DNA of 64,000 nt from Eubacterium sp. 14-2 (GCF_000403845.2 NZ_KE159568.1:1119633-1183632); one strand, 5' to 3'. Shown: positions 27,065-36,607, counted from the stretch's first letter. Notes: generated by a model not told the origin, from the letters alone. Numbers and translations: made by a program.

Positions 27065-27592
27065 TTACATACCTTCCTTACCTGATTTTTCAAAAAAACT
27101 CATTATCTTTTCTGCCTGTTTCTCCGGAGATATATTCCCGTCATTCTGAATTGTCAAATCCGGACATTTGGGTTCTTCCAGTCCTACCTGAAAACCTGCC
27201 AGCTCCTTTTCCTCTCCGGATTCATATGCACTGTACAGTCCTTTCTGGTCGCGTTTTTTCAGCGTCTGCATGGTAACCTTTACATAAATCTCATGATAAT
27301 TTTCGATATTTTCCCGATTCCATTCCCGTACACTGTCAAACATGGAAATTGTACAGCAGATTACATTTAATCCCTGACTCTGTAACATATGGCATAAACG
27401 TGAATATCGCATGGCACATTTTCTTCGATCTGCTTCCGAATATCCAAGATCATTCCCAAAAATCCCCCTCATAATATCCCCATCCAGAAATACTGTACCG
27501 GAATACTTCGTTTTTAATTTTTCATAAAATATCCTGCCAATAGTGGTTTTCCCTGCTCCTGAAAGTCCTGTAATCCAATAAACTGCCGCCAT
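27065..27592 (-). CDS. CysC-like kinase, candidate cytidine diphosphoramidate kinase (Cj1415-like)
   Basis: The 175-residue P-loop kinase is of the adenylyl-sulfate kinase family, with Walker A GLSGAGKTT (about 9-17) and LDGD. The APS-binding segment differs from true CysC enzymes (ISMFDSVREWNREN in place of the usual ISPYR pattern). No ATP sulfurylase genes are nearby. It sits beside a cytidylyltransferase, a class I amidotransferase and a glutamine-kinase-like gene, the same set as Cj1415-Cj1418 of C. jejuni. There the CysC-like enzyme phosphorylates CDP-phosphoramidate. Function is inferred from context. Confidence 0.72.
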   Translation of the reverse strand: MAAVYWITGLSGAGKTTIGRIFYEKLKTKYSGTVFLDGDIMRGIFGNDLGYSEADRRKCAMRYSRLCHMLQSQGLNVICCTISMFDSVREWNRENIENYHEIYVKVTMQTLKKRDQKGLYSAYESGEEKELAGFQVGLEEPKCPDLTIQNDGNISPEKQAEKIMSFFEKSGKEGM

Positions 27593-27615
27593 TTCCTGCC
27601 CTTTCCTGCCTGATA

Positions 27616-28395
27616 CTATTTTATCTTTTTCTCCACAATCTCTAAATCATCACAGTCATCAATTTCAAACCATCCACGCTGAATATGTACCGCTTTCAGT
27701 TTATAATTCTCATCAACAAGGCCCTGCAGCAAATCTGTCATATACATCTTTTCATAATTCCGTTCTGTTCTCCAAAGCTGTTCTCCGGCTTCTGAACGTC
27801 TTCTGGCCTCTGATGCAAGATTAAGTACATTCTTTAACCCCTGTCCTCTGAATCGCATCAGGCCAATGTACTGAGACTGTACATGTTTCAGTTCTGATGT
27901 CCTCTGGCCGATTTCTGTAAGATAATCATTCTCATCAAACATGAGAGACTCCGCATCATCCAGTGGATTATCACATCTTTCTGACCAGTATTCATACCAG
28001 CCATCATCCACAATCACCGACATATCATCAGATGTTTCCAGAATTTTCCTCAGGACTTTTTCGCTGTATATGATATCTCCATACGAAATAAGAATATCAT
28101 CCTCCCGTTCCATCAGATCCTTTGCACACATGAGAGAGCATACCATATTCGTTGTTTCAAATTCTTCATTAATTATAAAATGAATGCCTGTTTTCTGCAG
28201 CTTTTCTCTTAACACATCACTTCTATAGCCAGCAACAATCGTAATATCTTCTTCTTTCATACCACAGGAGTACATGGTATCAAGCTGCCGCTCTATAATG
28301 CTTCTTCCATTTACCTCAACCATACATTTCGGACAATGCTCCGTCAACGGACGCAGCCTGCTTCCCTGCCCCGCTGCCAATATAATTACTTTCAT
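27616..28395 (-). CDS. Nucleotidyltransferase, candidate CTP:phosphoglutamine cytidylyltransferase (Cj1416-like)
   Basis: The ATG at 28393-28395 has GAGAGG seven bases upstream; a longer TTG start is less likely. The 259-residue product has the nucleotidyltransferase signature VIILAAGQGSRLRPLTEHCP and the metal site SYGDIIY, most like LicC/phosphocholine cytidylyltransferases. In the C. jejuni phosphoramidate pathway the equivalent enzyme transfers CMP from CTP to L-glutamine phosphate. It begins two bases after the amidotransferase stop. Confidence 0.75.
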   Translation of the reverse strand: MKVIILAAGQGSRLRPLTEHCPKCMVEVNGRSIIERQLDTMYSCGMKEEDITIVAGYRSDVLREKLQKTGIHFIINEEFETTNMVCSLMCAKDLMEREDDILISYGDIIYSEKVLRKILETSDDMSVIVDDGWYEYWSERCDNPLDDAESLMFDENDYLTEIGQRTSELKHVQSQYIGLMRFRGQGLKNVLNLASEARRRSEAGEQLWRTERNYEKMYMTDLLQGLVDENYKLKAVHIQRGWFEIDDCDDLEIVEKKIK

Positions 28396-28396
28396 C

Positions 28397-29005
28397 TCAT
28401 TTCCTCTCTTTTTCAAATAAATCCTGTAATCGTCTTATATCCTCCATACAAAATTCTGACTCTCTTTCAGGATGCCACATAACCGCCAGAATGCCTTTTT
28501 CCCGGTCCGTAACTGCCTCAATCACTCCATCTTCTGAAATTGCCAGAACTTCCAGAGGACGCTTCACCTGAAAACATGCCTGATTATGATAACTGTTTAC
28601 GGTAAATTCCCCCAGACTGCCCTGAACCTTATGGCGAACTGCCACATGCCCACTGATTTCCTCAAGTCTACAGTCATAATAATCCAGAATCACCTGCATT
28701 CCACGGCAAAAACCAAAAACAGGTACGTTCCCTTTCAATGCAATGTCCAGTAATTTTTTCTCTGTCTCATCACGTTCAGGCGCCTGTCCGCCATACCTCA
28801 CCAGGCTGTTCCCACCGGTCAGAACAAGACCGGCAGGCTTCAACTGATACATCATTTCTTCTGCTACTGATAAAACATTTGGCAGCGGAATCGGAAGAAA
28901 TCCGCACTTTTCCAGAAAAACAGGAATGCACTGATCTGCACAGTCTCTCCGTTCTCCATAACTTTCCACGACCTCTACCCGCTGCGTATATAAAACGATT
29001 TTCAT
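28397..29005 (-). CDS. Class I glutamine amidotransferase, candidate gamma-glutamyl-CDP-amidate hydrolase (Cj1417-like)
   Basis: The 202-residue peptidase C26/PuuD-type hydrolase has nucleophile Cys100 in FGFCRGMQ and the His178-Glu180 pair in WHPE. It contains the oxyanion segment LTGGNSL. Free-standing enzymes of this type hydrolyse gamma-glutamyl amides. In C. jejuni, Cj1417 releases glutamate from the cytidylylated phosphoglutamine to leave CDP-phosphoramidate. Its neighbours on both sides match that pathway. Confidence 0.78.
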   Translation of the reverse strand: MKIVLYTQRVEVVESYGERRDCADQCIPVFLEKCGFLPIPLPNVLSVAEEMMYQLKPAGLVLTGGNSLVRYGGQAPERDETEKKLLDIALKGNVPVFGFCRGMQVILDYYDCRLEEISGHVAVRHKVQGSLGEFTVNSYHNQACFQVKRPLEVLAISEDGVIEAVTDREKGILAVMWHPERESEFCMEDIRRLQDLFEKERK

Positions 29006-29015
29006 TACAGTTTCC

Positions 29016-29765
29016 TCACTTTACCTGCGCCATCCATATCCTGGTAGTATAAGGAATTTTAATATATTCCTGCCCTTTCCCTTCTACCACTTCTCTTATT
29101 CTCTCATTGATATACTGAAATTTTTCTTTTGACTGCCTCTGAACTGTCCCATGGGATTTCCAGCCTTCAATAAAATCTTCTGCCAGCACTTCGTGCATAA
29201 CGGTTCCTTCCACAAAAACCACTTCCTGGAAAATTTCACTTTTATTAATCACTTCTGTCTGATCTTCCCTTCTGGTTCCATAGCCATAATTTTCAATCTC
29301 CTGCATTAATACAGCCTCAATTTCTTTTTGCAGAGGATCATTCAAATCCCTGTGATTCCACATACAGGCAAACCATCCATTATCCTTTAAAATTCTTTTT
29401 GCCTCCACCAGTGCTTTCTGCCTGTCACACACATTAAAGGAAGATCCAAACGTCACCATATCAAATTTTCCGGTTTCCATACCGGTATGTTCTCCAACGC
29501 CTTCAAACCATCTGACATTCTCAAATTTTTTCGTTCTCTCTATTCCGTTTGCCCGCATGGCATCATTAGGTTCCACAGCAAATACCTCCAGGCCAAATTC
29601 TGCCAGTTTTATGGTCAGATGAGCTGCTCCGGCTCCAACATCACAAACCAGATCACCTTTCCGCACTCCTGCTGTCTGTAACATTTTATCAATAGCTGTC
29701 TGTGCGTAATCCGGCCTTTTCAAATATGCTGCTGCCAATTCTGTATAATCCCATTCTGTTTTCAT
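29016..29765 (-). CDS. Class I SAM methyltransferase (phosphoramidate cluster)
   Basis: The 249-residue methyltransferase has motif I CDVGAGAAHLTIKLAE (about 41-56), motif II EPNDAMR and FDMVTFGSSFNVCD. The ATG has AAGGAG upstream. In C. jejuni a predicted methyltransferase gene (cj1419) lies next to the glutamine kinase and is thought to O-methylate the phosphoramidate; the same role is proposed here from position. The methyl acceptor cannot be read from sequence. Confidence 0.78.
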   Translation of the reverse strand: MKTEWDYTELAAAYLKRPDYAQTAIDKMLQTAGVRKGDLVCDVGAGAAHLTIKLAEFGLEVFAVEPNDAMRANGIERTKKFENVRWFEGVGEHTGMETGKFDMVTFGSSFNVCDRQKALVEAKRILKDNGWFACMWNHRDLNDPLQKEIEAVLMQEIENYGYGTRREDQTEVINKSEIFQEVVFVEGTVMHEVLAEDFIEGWKSHGTVQRQSKEKFQYINERIREVVEGKGQEYIKIPYTTRIWMAQVK

Positions 29766-29800
29766 TCTGATTCTCCTTTCAAATTATAAATAAGCAATTA

Positions 29801-32140
29801 CTATCTGTTTCTTAAAATCCTGACATTTTTCGCCAATGCATTGATTTCCAGTATTTCAGCCTTTCTGTACTGTTCAAAACGCTTCGTGCCAACACCTACT
29901 ACTGCCGGAATTCCCAGTTCTCCTGCCCTTATGGCCATATGGGAATTCGCTCCTCCATACTTTGTGATGAATCCTCTGATTCCATGTGCAAAAATCCAGT
30001 CATAACCCGGATCAGCACTTTGAATCAATAATATTTTATCCTTTATTTCTTTACTGTCAACAGAGCCTTCCAGAACCAACGTCTCACCAGCCACACATCC
30101 CAGCGTAATATAATTAGGCTCTGTATCCGGATAATAAAAAGACCAGACATCCTCTGCGTTCAGGATAAGAGGCGGCAGCGTCACAGATTTTGTCAGCTCA
30201 TATTCTTCCCTGCCTTTTTTTGCGGCTCTCTTTAAATTCATTTCCGTGTCCTTTGTGGACATATACAGTTCTCTGACTGCCTGTATGTTCATATAGGCGC
30301 ATTCTTCCCTGGAAATACCATACTTTTCTCCGATTTTTCCCAGTATCTGTATCGCTTTACTCAGGTTCCTGGTAAAAACAAATTTTCCATACTCCCTTCC
30401 CTCTATTACTCTTTTTATAAAATCCATAAGTTCCAGAATGTTATTGTTCAGGCCATTCTCAGTCAGTGCATCGGTGAGACCCTGCATCTGCTTCAGAGAC
30501 AGGCGAAATACCTCCCCGGAAGATACCTTCTCTTCACTGTCCTCCTTATTCCAGTCAAAATAAAGTTCCGGAGCCTCATCATAGCGGGGCGAGGTAATAT
30601 CATATGTTCCTGGTCGAAGATGTCCATATTTTTTAAGAAAACTATGTCTGGACAGTTCTTTAAAATCTCTGTTCATATTAGAGCTGACCGTTTCAACCCC
30701 TGCCATAAAAAGTTCATAATCTTTCTCTGAAATAATCTTTTTATTTACCAGTGACTGCAAAAGCTGCACTGCAATAAACGCCGCTCTTGCCAGTCCTGCG
30801 AAAGGCAGTGTTCCATATCGCTTGCAGTCTTCCAGTAACCAGTATATTTTCTCCAAATCTCCCAGATCACTGGACATTACTTCTTCATAGCGCTTTTCCA
30901 GAACTCTGATTTTTTCATAATCTTTCCGCCAGAGCCCTGTTTCATGGTTAATAATCCGATTAGTAATGTTCCTCAGAGAAGTTATAACTGCTTCCGTTTC
31001 CTCTGATGTGAAACCATACTCTGCCAATATCCGGATGCGTTCCGGCAAATCCAGTGTATAGCAGGAAAATACAATATCAAATTCAACTTTATCATGTTTC
31101 GACGGTTCTTTTTCCAGTCGCTCCAGATAATAATTTACCAGTTTTTCACTTATCATTTCATCCAGTTCTGCCGGAATAAAAGAATTAAAACTGACCCGAA
31201 CATCAATATAGGGCAACCCACAGAAATCAACCATAAGTGGAAAGCTCCTGAGATTTCTGTATCCATAATTATCTCTCTGATACGCCCATATATTGTCGGT
31301 AATAATTTCACGGTATAATGACATTGCCAGGGGCTTTGGACGTATTCCTATCATTTCAGCAGGGTTCCAGTCCGGCATGACGCCATACGCTGTCTTTCTT
31401 CCACACAGAAAGGGTCGGGGAAACTGCTCCATTTTAATCTTTCTTTCGATCCGGGCAAGTTCCTTTCTCTGCCTCTCATAATCTACTGGCATCCCATTTA
31501 AACATAATGCTCTTACCTGGAAAATATATAACATATCATCTTCTGTTACCGCGAATTCCACATCCAGATTATCCTGTCCAAACAGATTTTCCAATTCTTC
31601 CAACGTAAAATATAAATTTCCCGGAAATCCTTTTTCTCCTCCTGCTGCTGTTTTTTTAAACCTGTAAAGTAATTTACTCTCCCTTCCACTTCCTGCTGTG
31701 ATAGCTGATGTGGAACCTGTCTCATCATAGTTAATCACATAATAATTTCCCAGCGTACTTGGCTCAGCTGTAAATGCAACACCACAGTATACCACATTTT
31801 TCAGCATAGGCTGAACCAGAATCTGGTTGTCCATATTATTATCATCAAAAGATTCAATTACTCTGTTTACAGCCTGTACAAAATTTTCATAGCCTGTCAC
31901 ATCTCCCACCGATTCAAATTTACCGGCCTGAGATTCTGAAGCCGTATCTTCATTTAAGGCAGAACTTCTGACGATCAGAGGATTTACTGAAAATTCTTCT
32001 ATAATTTTCTCCCACAGTGTTTCCTGTCTTTTCTCATTCCATTCTTTCACTGTAAAAGAAAGCTGAGGCAGAACCTGTGCCCTGGAAAGTTTTCCATATA
32101 TTCTCTGTAATGTTTCAGCTTTTGTTCCTAACTCCAACAT
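29801..32140 (-). CDS. L-glutamine kinase-like PEP-synthase-family enzyme (Cj1418-like)
   Basis: The ATG at 32138-32140 is chosen because GAGGG precedes it and it avoids a long overlap with the upstream gene, giving 779 residues. It has an N-terminal ATP-grasp module of the PPDK/PEP-synthase type (VRSSALNEDTASESQAGKFE, VEFAVTEDDMLYIFQVRAL) and a long middle region. The C-terminal swivelling phosphohistidine domain has GGANSHMAIRAGELGIPAVV with catalytic His734. Length and domain order match Cj1418, which phosphorylates the side-chain amide of L-glutamine to start phosphoramidate synthesis. The PEP-binding barrel of true PEP synthase is absent. Confidence 0.8.
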   Translation of the reverse strand: MLELGTKAETLQRIYGKLSRAQVLPQLSFTVKEWNEKRQETLWEKIIEEFSVNPLIVRSSALNEDTASESQAGKFESVGDVTGYENFVQAVNRVIESFDDNNMDNQILVQPMLKNVVYCGVAFTAEPSTLGNYYVINYDETGSTSAITAGSGRESKLLYRFKKTAAGGEKGFPGNLYFTLEELENLFGQDNLDVEFAVTEDDMLYIFQVRALCLNGMPVDYERQRKELARIERKIKMEQFPRPFLCGRKTAYGVMPDWNPAEMIGIRPKPLAMSLYREIITDNIWAYQRDNYGYRNLRSFPLMVDFCGLPYIDVRVSFNSFIPAELDEMISEKLVNYYLERLEKEPSKHDKVEFDIVFSCYTLDLPERIRILAEYGFTSEETEAVITSLRNITNRIINHETGLWRKDYEKIRVLEKRYEEVMSSDLGDLEKIYWLLEDCKRYGTLPFAGLARAAFIAVQLLQSLVNKKIISEKDYELFMAGVETVSSNMNRDFKELSRHSFLKKYGHLRPGTYDITSPRYDEAPELYFDWNKEDSEEKVSSGEVFRLSLKQMQGLTDALTENGLNNNILELMDFIKRVIEGREYGKFVFTRNLSKAIQILGKIGEKYGISREECAYMNIQAVRELYMSTKDTEMNLKRAAKKGREEYELTKSVTLPPLILNAEDVWSFYYPDTEPNYITLGCVAGETLVLEGSVDSKEIKDKILLIQSADPGYDWIFAHGIRGFITKYGGANSHMAIRAGELGIPAVVGVGTKRFEQYRKAEILEINALAKNVRILRNR

Positions 32141-32144
32141 TGAC

Positions 32145-33773
32145 TTATCCCTCGTCTGCAACCGGTCTGATATAATCATAGTATTCTGTTTCTTCTTTGT
32201 ATCCACGCATATATTCTGCATACATCTTCTTTATAAACTCGTTTATATCATATTTATCTTCCGGTCTTCCATATTCATCAAGAACCTCCTGAGCAATTGA
32301 GGCAAATTTAAAATCTTTCTGCAATATCTGCTCCAGAGCTGCTTCATCAAATTCTGTAAACTCCGGTACATCATTTTCATATCCGTAGGCCTTTTTAAAT
32401 TTAGAATAAATCATATTAAGCCTTGCTTCATCCCATACTGTCAGTGCCTCTGAAAAATTCTTTTCTCCAACTGTTGTTGTATCATTGCCTGTAATATATT
32501 TCACACCATCCGCTGTAAACACCGGAAAATAAACTTCATATCCGTTTGTTGTGGTAGACGACAGAATATCACTGTATGGAATTTTCATCCAATCACACAG
32601 ACTTCTCATTGTTTCTTCCGAACGGAATTTTAAATCCTCAAAACGAATTACCTTTACGCAGTCAATACCTTTACGCTTTTCCAGATTCAAACCCATCTCA
32701 CATTTTATGGTATGAATAAAATCTGCATCCTTTGTGAGAATAATATTATCTTTCCCTTTTATAATCATCCTGCGAACATAAGAATAACATTGCTGCACGG
32801 GTTCCCGGATAATGATCAGATTTTCTATCCTGGAAAACTCATCCTTATGAAAATATTCATATGTATCAGCCACATCATAATTTGTTTTATGCATATGATA
32901 AAAAAGCCAATAAGAAGTGTCTCTTTTCTTTCTTCCCAGACAATTATTATATGCTGCCGCATAAATTTTCATCATATCTCCAAAAGAAGTAAGTGATATC
33001 TTCCGTCCTGCAAACTGTATCCGAAGCTGACGCATAAAATCGTCCGGATGTATCAGAACATCATCCATAAACTGGCCTTTTTCGTCCATAATTAATGCAA
33101 ATTTATTATTTTTCACACAACTCAAATGGCCGTATGCTGAATGAAAATATCCAAACATCTGTGCTCCCATTTCAATCAGTAATTCTGTACCTTCCAGATA
33201 TTTCAACCTGTGTTCGTAAACGAGTCCAAATACATGGGTACTGTATGGCAATGTTAAAATATCCGGATGACCGTCTAAAAGCTGTTCCAGATAAAAACTG
33301 CCTGAATTTGACATGTGATTAAAAATAACCACATTCTGTATTTCTTCTGCACAAATTAATTCTTCCCGATTCTCAACAATGTCCATATCATTCACATTCG
33401 CCAGGTCAAGCAAATAAAGATACAGAGGAATCCGCAACTCTGAATTGCTGTCATATACTCCATATTTTTTAAGATTTCTGATCATATTGGTAAATCCGTC
33501 TCTGTTCCATGTGCCAACTCTCTTCTCCACATCAATACAAACCAGATATACAGCATTCGGATATCTCTCTACTGCTTCTTCCAGAGAATAAACCGGTAAA
33601 TCCTGATATTTCTGTCTGCACTTCTCCGGTGCATCATCACAGAAACACACCGGATTACATCCCATTTTTGTAAATATCCGATACGCAATTTCACCCCAAA
33701 AACCAGCCCCATACAAACACATTTCCCGTTCTTTCGCCTGATTAATCGTATCTGTTATACTTTTATGCCACAT
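32145..33773 (-). CDS. Rossmann domain fused to sulfotransferase-like domain; candidate transferase
   Basis: The ATG at 33771-33773 has AAGGAG upstream and avoids overlap with the previous gene (542 residues). Residues ~15-105 form a Rossmann-like domain (CLYGAGFWGEIAYRIF). Residues ~145-430 look like a sulfotransferase fold: a P-loop-like segment NHMSNSGSFYLEQLLDGHPD and a 3'-phosphate-type segment IIREPVQQCYSYVRR, followed by IRFEDL. The donor carries a 3'-phosphonucleotide in both sulfation (PAPS) and, after the CysC-like step, the phosphoramidate pathway. That makes this a candidate phosphoramidate transferase or a sulfotransferase. It lies four bases from the glutamine kinase gene. Confidence 0.6.
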   Translation of the reverse strand: MWHKSITDTINQAKEREMCLYGAGFWGEIAYRIFTKMGCNPVCFCDDAPEKCRQKYQDLPVYSLEEAVERYPNAVYLVCIDVEKRVGTWNRDGFTNMIRNLKKYGVYDSNSELRIPLYLYLLDLANVNDMDIVENREELICAEEIQNVVIFNHMSNSGSFYLEQLLDGHPDILTLPYSTHVFGLVYEHRLKYLEGTELLIEMGAQMFGYFHSAYGHLSCVKNNKFALIMDEKGQFMDDVLIHPDDFMRQLRIQFAGRKISLTSFGDMMKIYAAAYNNCLGRKKRDTSYWLFYHMHKTNYDVADTYEYFHKDEFSRIENLIIIREPVQQCYSYVRRMIIKGKDNIILTKDADFIHTIKCEMGLNLEKRKGIDCVKVIRFEDLKFRSEETMRSLCDWMKIPYSDILSSTTTNGYEVYFPVFTADGVKYITGNDTTTVGEKNFSEALTVWDEARLNMIYSKFKKAYGYENDVPEFTEFDEAALEQILQKDFKFASIAQEVLDEYGRPEDKYDINEFIKKMYAEYMRGYKEETEYYDYIRPVADEG

Positions 33774-33811
33774 TTCTTCACTACTCCTTATAATCAACTT
33801 TAACTTACGCA

Positions 33812-34456
33812 CTATTTCAAATAATTTTTCAGGCAAATCGTCTCAAAGGTAGACCACTTTCTCCGGTCTATGCAGTCATACCAGATATCTTCCTGTTCCT
33901 CAATTTGGATTAACTTTTGAAGAAATGTTTCATTTATTTCTTCTTTGGGTATAATTACTACTCCTGAGTCATCGCACACTGCCACTGCCCCCTGATATAC
34001 ATTTCTCCTGTTACTGATTATTTCCCTGTATTCTGTTTTATCTACAGGTTTGTTAAAACAACCCACAGGAGATACTCCCTGACACCAGACAGGATAATTC
34101 TCTTTGATCAGCGTATGGGCATCCCTCATTTTTCCTGTACAGACAATTGCCCTGTTTCTTAAATACAGTAAAATATATTTTGATACAATATCACCAATAA
34201 TTGCCCGTTCATGTACGTCTATCGCATCTATCAGAACTATCTTTCCGGCAACGGGTTTATTATGTAAATCTTCATGCACTGTCCAGTTCGATTCCTGAAC
34301 AGCATACAGATATTCTATTTCTCCTACAGCAAAATGTCTGGCATTCAGTGCCTGGACTTCACATAACGCTCCGGTTTTTCCCAGACAGTCTGCCACCTCT
34401 GTTGTTGAAACACGATTTTGTTCTATATAGTCAATAATCTTTTGTTTTATATCCAT
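33812..34456 (-). CDS. RraA-family protein (class II aldolase/dimethylmenaquinone methyltransferase-like)
   Basis: The 214-residue protein has the RraA-fold pattern: VSTTEVADCLGKTGA at the N-terminus, GKIVLIDAIDVHERAIIGDI, and the conserved GAVAVCDDSGVVIIP. Relatives include 4-hydroxy-4-methyl-2-oxoglutarate/oxaloacetate aldolases and RNase E regulators. In a glycan locus it may act on an acidic acyl or keto-sugar intermediate; no specific substrate is evident. It has a strong GGAGGAGG site. Confidence 0.72.
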   Translation of the reverse strand: MDIKQKIIDYIEQNRVSTTEVADCLGKTGALCEVQALNARHFAVGEIEYLYAVQESNWTVHEDLHNKPVAGKIVLIDAIDVHERAIIGDIVSKYILLYLRNRAIVCTGKMRDAHTLIKENYPVWCQGVSPVGCFNKPVDKTEYREIISNRRNVYQGAVAVCDDSGVVIIPKEEINETFLQKLIQIEEQEDIWYDCIDRRKWSTFETICLKNYLK

Positions 34457-34468
34457 ATCCTCCTCCTG

Positions 34469-35275
34469 CTATTCACAATGTAATATCATTGTACCGCTGG
34501 CATCTGTTAAAATAACAGTATCATTATCTGTTATCATCGTCTTTTCATCTGATTTTTTATTTTCAAAAGAATACCTTTTTACTCTGAGCTTTCTGCCATT
34601 AATTTCACAAATTGCTCCATAAAATTCCCGCTGGGACAAAATCTTTCCGCGGATTACATCAAAAGTATCAAAATTCAAATCAATTATAATATCTTTTTCA
34701 GAAATTTTAGGCCAATATTTCCCGGCGAGAATCAGTTCTCCCTCCAGTTTCCCATTCAGAAACAATTCCAGGCGTTTTAACAAATATGGAATACCTTCTG
34801 TCAGTTTTGCATTTAATGAAGGCACATCATCCTCCTGGTCTACCAAAACTTCATATTCACCAATAAGCAAACCTTCATCTATTCCTCCTGTCAGTTTATA
34901 TAAAGACAAACAGGTTTCAGTATCTCTGTTAAGTATAGTTCTTACAACAGCATGCGCCCCTCTGTTAAAGCGTAAATTTCCTCCGTGAAAATTATAGATA
35001 GCATACTTCTGAGCCATACTTTCCGGAATAATAAATTCAAATTTGTACATTATGATAAAATCAATTTCCATGGCAGAAACATTATCTGTAATACTGCTTA
35101 ATTCCTGTTTTTTACTTATTTCATAATATTTCAGATTTTTATTCTTTACCAATTCGTAATATTTCTCTGTCAACCTTCCTGTTACACCAACAGCACCTGT
35201 CAAATCCAGGAATTCACATTCCAGAAGATATTTTATCATCTTCTCAGAATATCCAAAATAAATTACCTTTTTCAT
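34469..35275 (-). CDS. Formyltransferase, probably acting on an amino sugar or glycan amine
   Basis: The 268-residue protein has the catalytic triad of the methionyl-tRNA formyltransferase fold: Asn95 and His97 in NFHGGNLRFNRG and Asp133 in GGIDEGLLIG. Sugar N-formyltransferases (for example VioF, FdtF, ArnA) share this. It uses 10-formyltetrahydrofolate. A 4-amino-sugar-forming aminotransferase lies upstream (38806-39906), so an N-formylated amino sugar is plausible. Confidence 0.78.
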   Translation of the reverse strand: MKKVIYFGYSEKMIKYLLECEFLDLTGAVGVTGRLTEKYYELVKNKNLKYYEISKKQELSSITDNVSAMEIDFIIMYKFEFIIPESMAQKYAIYNFHGGNLRFNRGAHAVVRTILNRDTETCLSLYKLTGGIDEGLLIGEYEVLVDQEDDVPSLNAKLTEGIPYLLKRLELFLNGKLEGELILAGKYWPKISEKDIIIDLNFDTFDVIRGKILSQREFYGAICEINGRKLRVKRYSFENKKSDEKTMITDNDTVILTDASGTMILHCE

Positions 35276-35276
35276 T

Positions 35277-36590
35277 TTACTTTCCCTGATTCCTGCATTT
35301 CTCAGGTATTTTACAGACGGTCATCCGAGTCTTTCCGCTTCTGAGCTTTGGAATATCATCTACATATTCAAATTTCCAGTTACTGTCTCCGCCGAAAAGT
35401 TCTTTACATTCTTTCACAATCATATCTTCATAAGTATGATTTGTCGTATTCAATATCCATGTAAAATTATGATAATCCTCCTGAACAAGCTGAAATTGTC
35501 TGATATCCATAAAGGGCTCTAAAAATGAAATACTGTTAAAATAATTTATCATTTGTCCATCCGTAGTGTAAAGGGCATCTGTCTTTCTTCCATGTATTTC
35601 TGTTATATATACTTTTCCGTCTGCCATAGTCTTTTTCGTCACCAAATCACCGTTCTCATATCTTATTACAGGAAATGCTTTATTAAAAAAGTCAGTAAGC
35701 ACCAGTCTCCCAACTTCTCCCTCTTCTGCCGGCTCATTGCTGTCCATTTTCAATATTTCAAAGTAAAAATCTGCCGTATTTGCCCTGCTGCCAAGACCGC
35801 TTCCATCTTCTACAGCCAGTACGCCATTTTCCTCATTAGCGTAAAGGACATACACCGGGCAGCCAAAATATTCTGAAATCGTCTTTCTGGCAGTTTCTTT
35901 CAATGTCTCGGAAACCGAAAATATCCCTTTTAACCGGCATTTTCTCCCCGCTGCTTTCCCATTTATAATAAAACGCGAAAGATGATCCAAATAGGAAGCC
36001 ATACATGTGAGTGTTTCAAATTTTTCTTTTTCCAAATATTCCAGAAGACTGGAAAATGCTTTTTCATCATGATGTTTACTATCCAAATAATAAACATTAT
36101 CTCTGATTTGCCGTTCCACAGGTATATTTTTATCAGCTACTGTCTCACTGATAAAGAGTGTTTTTGTATGCGATGGAACGCCCACATTAGCGCGAAATAC
36201 TTTATTTCCGGCTATCCATCTGCAATGTTTATATCTGTCCATAACCATTTTAAAAGGCGTACCTGTAGAACCGCTTGTATATTTACAGCAGTTATCTTCC
36301 AGGTTTTCATATTCTTTTACTGCAATTTCATCCCAGTGCTCTTTTAAGTGAGATTTATCAACAACAGGGAAGTCCTGTAACGTCTGATATCCTTTATACT
36401 TTTTGTAATAGTCTGAAAACATAGTTGCAAAGTTAAGAATCTCATTTAAATAATGTTTTTGAAATATCTCCGTACATTCCGGATGTCCAAGTATATAATC
36501 AATTTCATCACAGCAATTTACCAGACGCCCTTTATTATTCTCAATATCATCTTTCACAAAAGCTGTATATTTTAATTCTCTTTCTGTCAT
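35277..36590 (-). CDS. CapK/PaaK-like adenylate-forming ligase
   Basis: The 437-residue protein has the AMP-binding P-loop YTSGSTGTPFKMV (about 103-115), a second core motif FPVIRYENGDL (about 305-315) and a C-terminal ligase lid with LRSGKTRM. CapK/PaaK-like enzymes occur in capsule loci and activate carboxylic acids as adenylates. Together with the ATP-grasp, GNAT and formyltransferase genes it suggests an acyl or amino-acyl substituent on the glycan. Confidence 0.8.
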   Translation of the reverse strand: MTERELKYTAFVKDDIENNKGRLVNCCDEIDYILGHPECTEIFQKHYLNEILNFATMFSDYYKKYKGYQTLQDFPVVDKSHLKEHWDEIAVKEYENLEDNCCKYTSGSTGTPFKMVMDRYKHCRWIAGNKVFRANVGVPSHTKTLFISETVADKNIPVERQIRDNVYYLDSKHHDEKAFSSLLEYLEKEKFETLTCMASYLDHLSRFIINGKAAGRKCRLKGIFSVSETLKETARKTISEYFGCPVYVLYANEENGVLAVEDGSGLGSRANTADFYFEILKMDSNEPAEEGEVGRLVLTDFFNKAFPVIRYENGDLVTKKTMADGKVYITEIHGRKTDALYTTDGQMINYFNSISFLEPFMDIRQFQLVQEDYHNFTWILNTTNHTYEDMIVKECKELFGGDSNWKFEYVDDIPKLRSGKTRMTVCKIPEKCRNQGK

Positions 36591-36607
36591 GATGTATATC
36601 TCTCCTT

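Noticed and set aside
27065..33773. Sulfation pathway: CysC-like kinase as APS kinase plus sulfotransferase
   Set aside because: No ATP sulfurylase genes are present, the APS-binding segment is altered, and the adjoining cytidylyltransferase, amidotransferase and glutamine-kinase-like genes fit the phosphoramidate route better. Kept as an alternative for the sulfotransferase-like protein.
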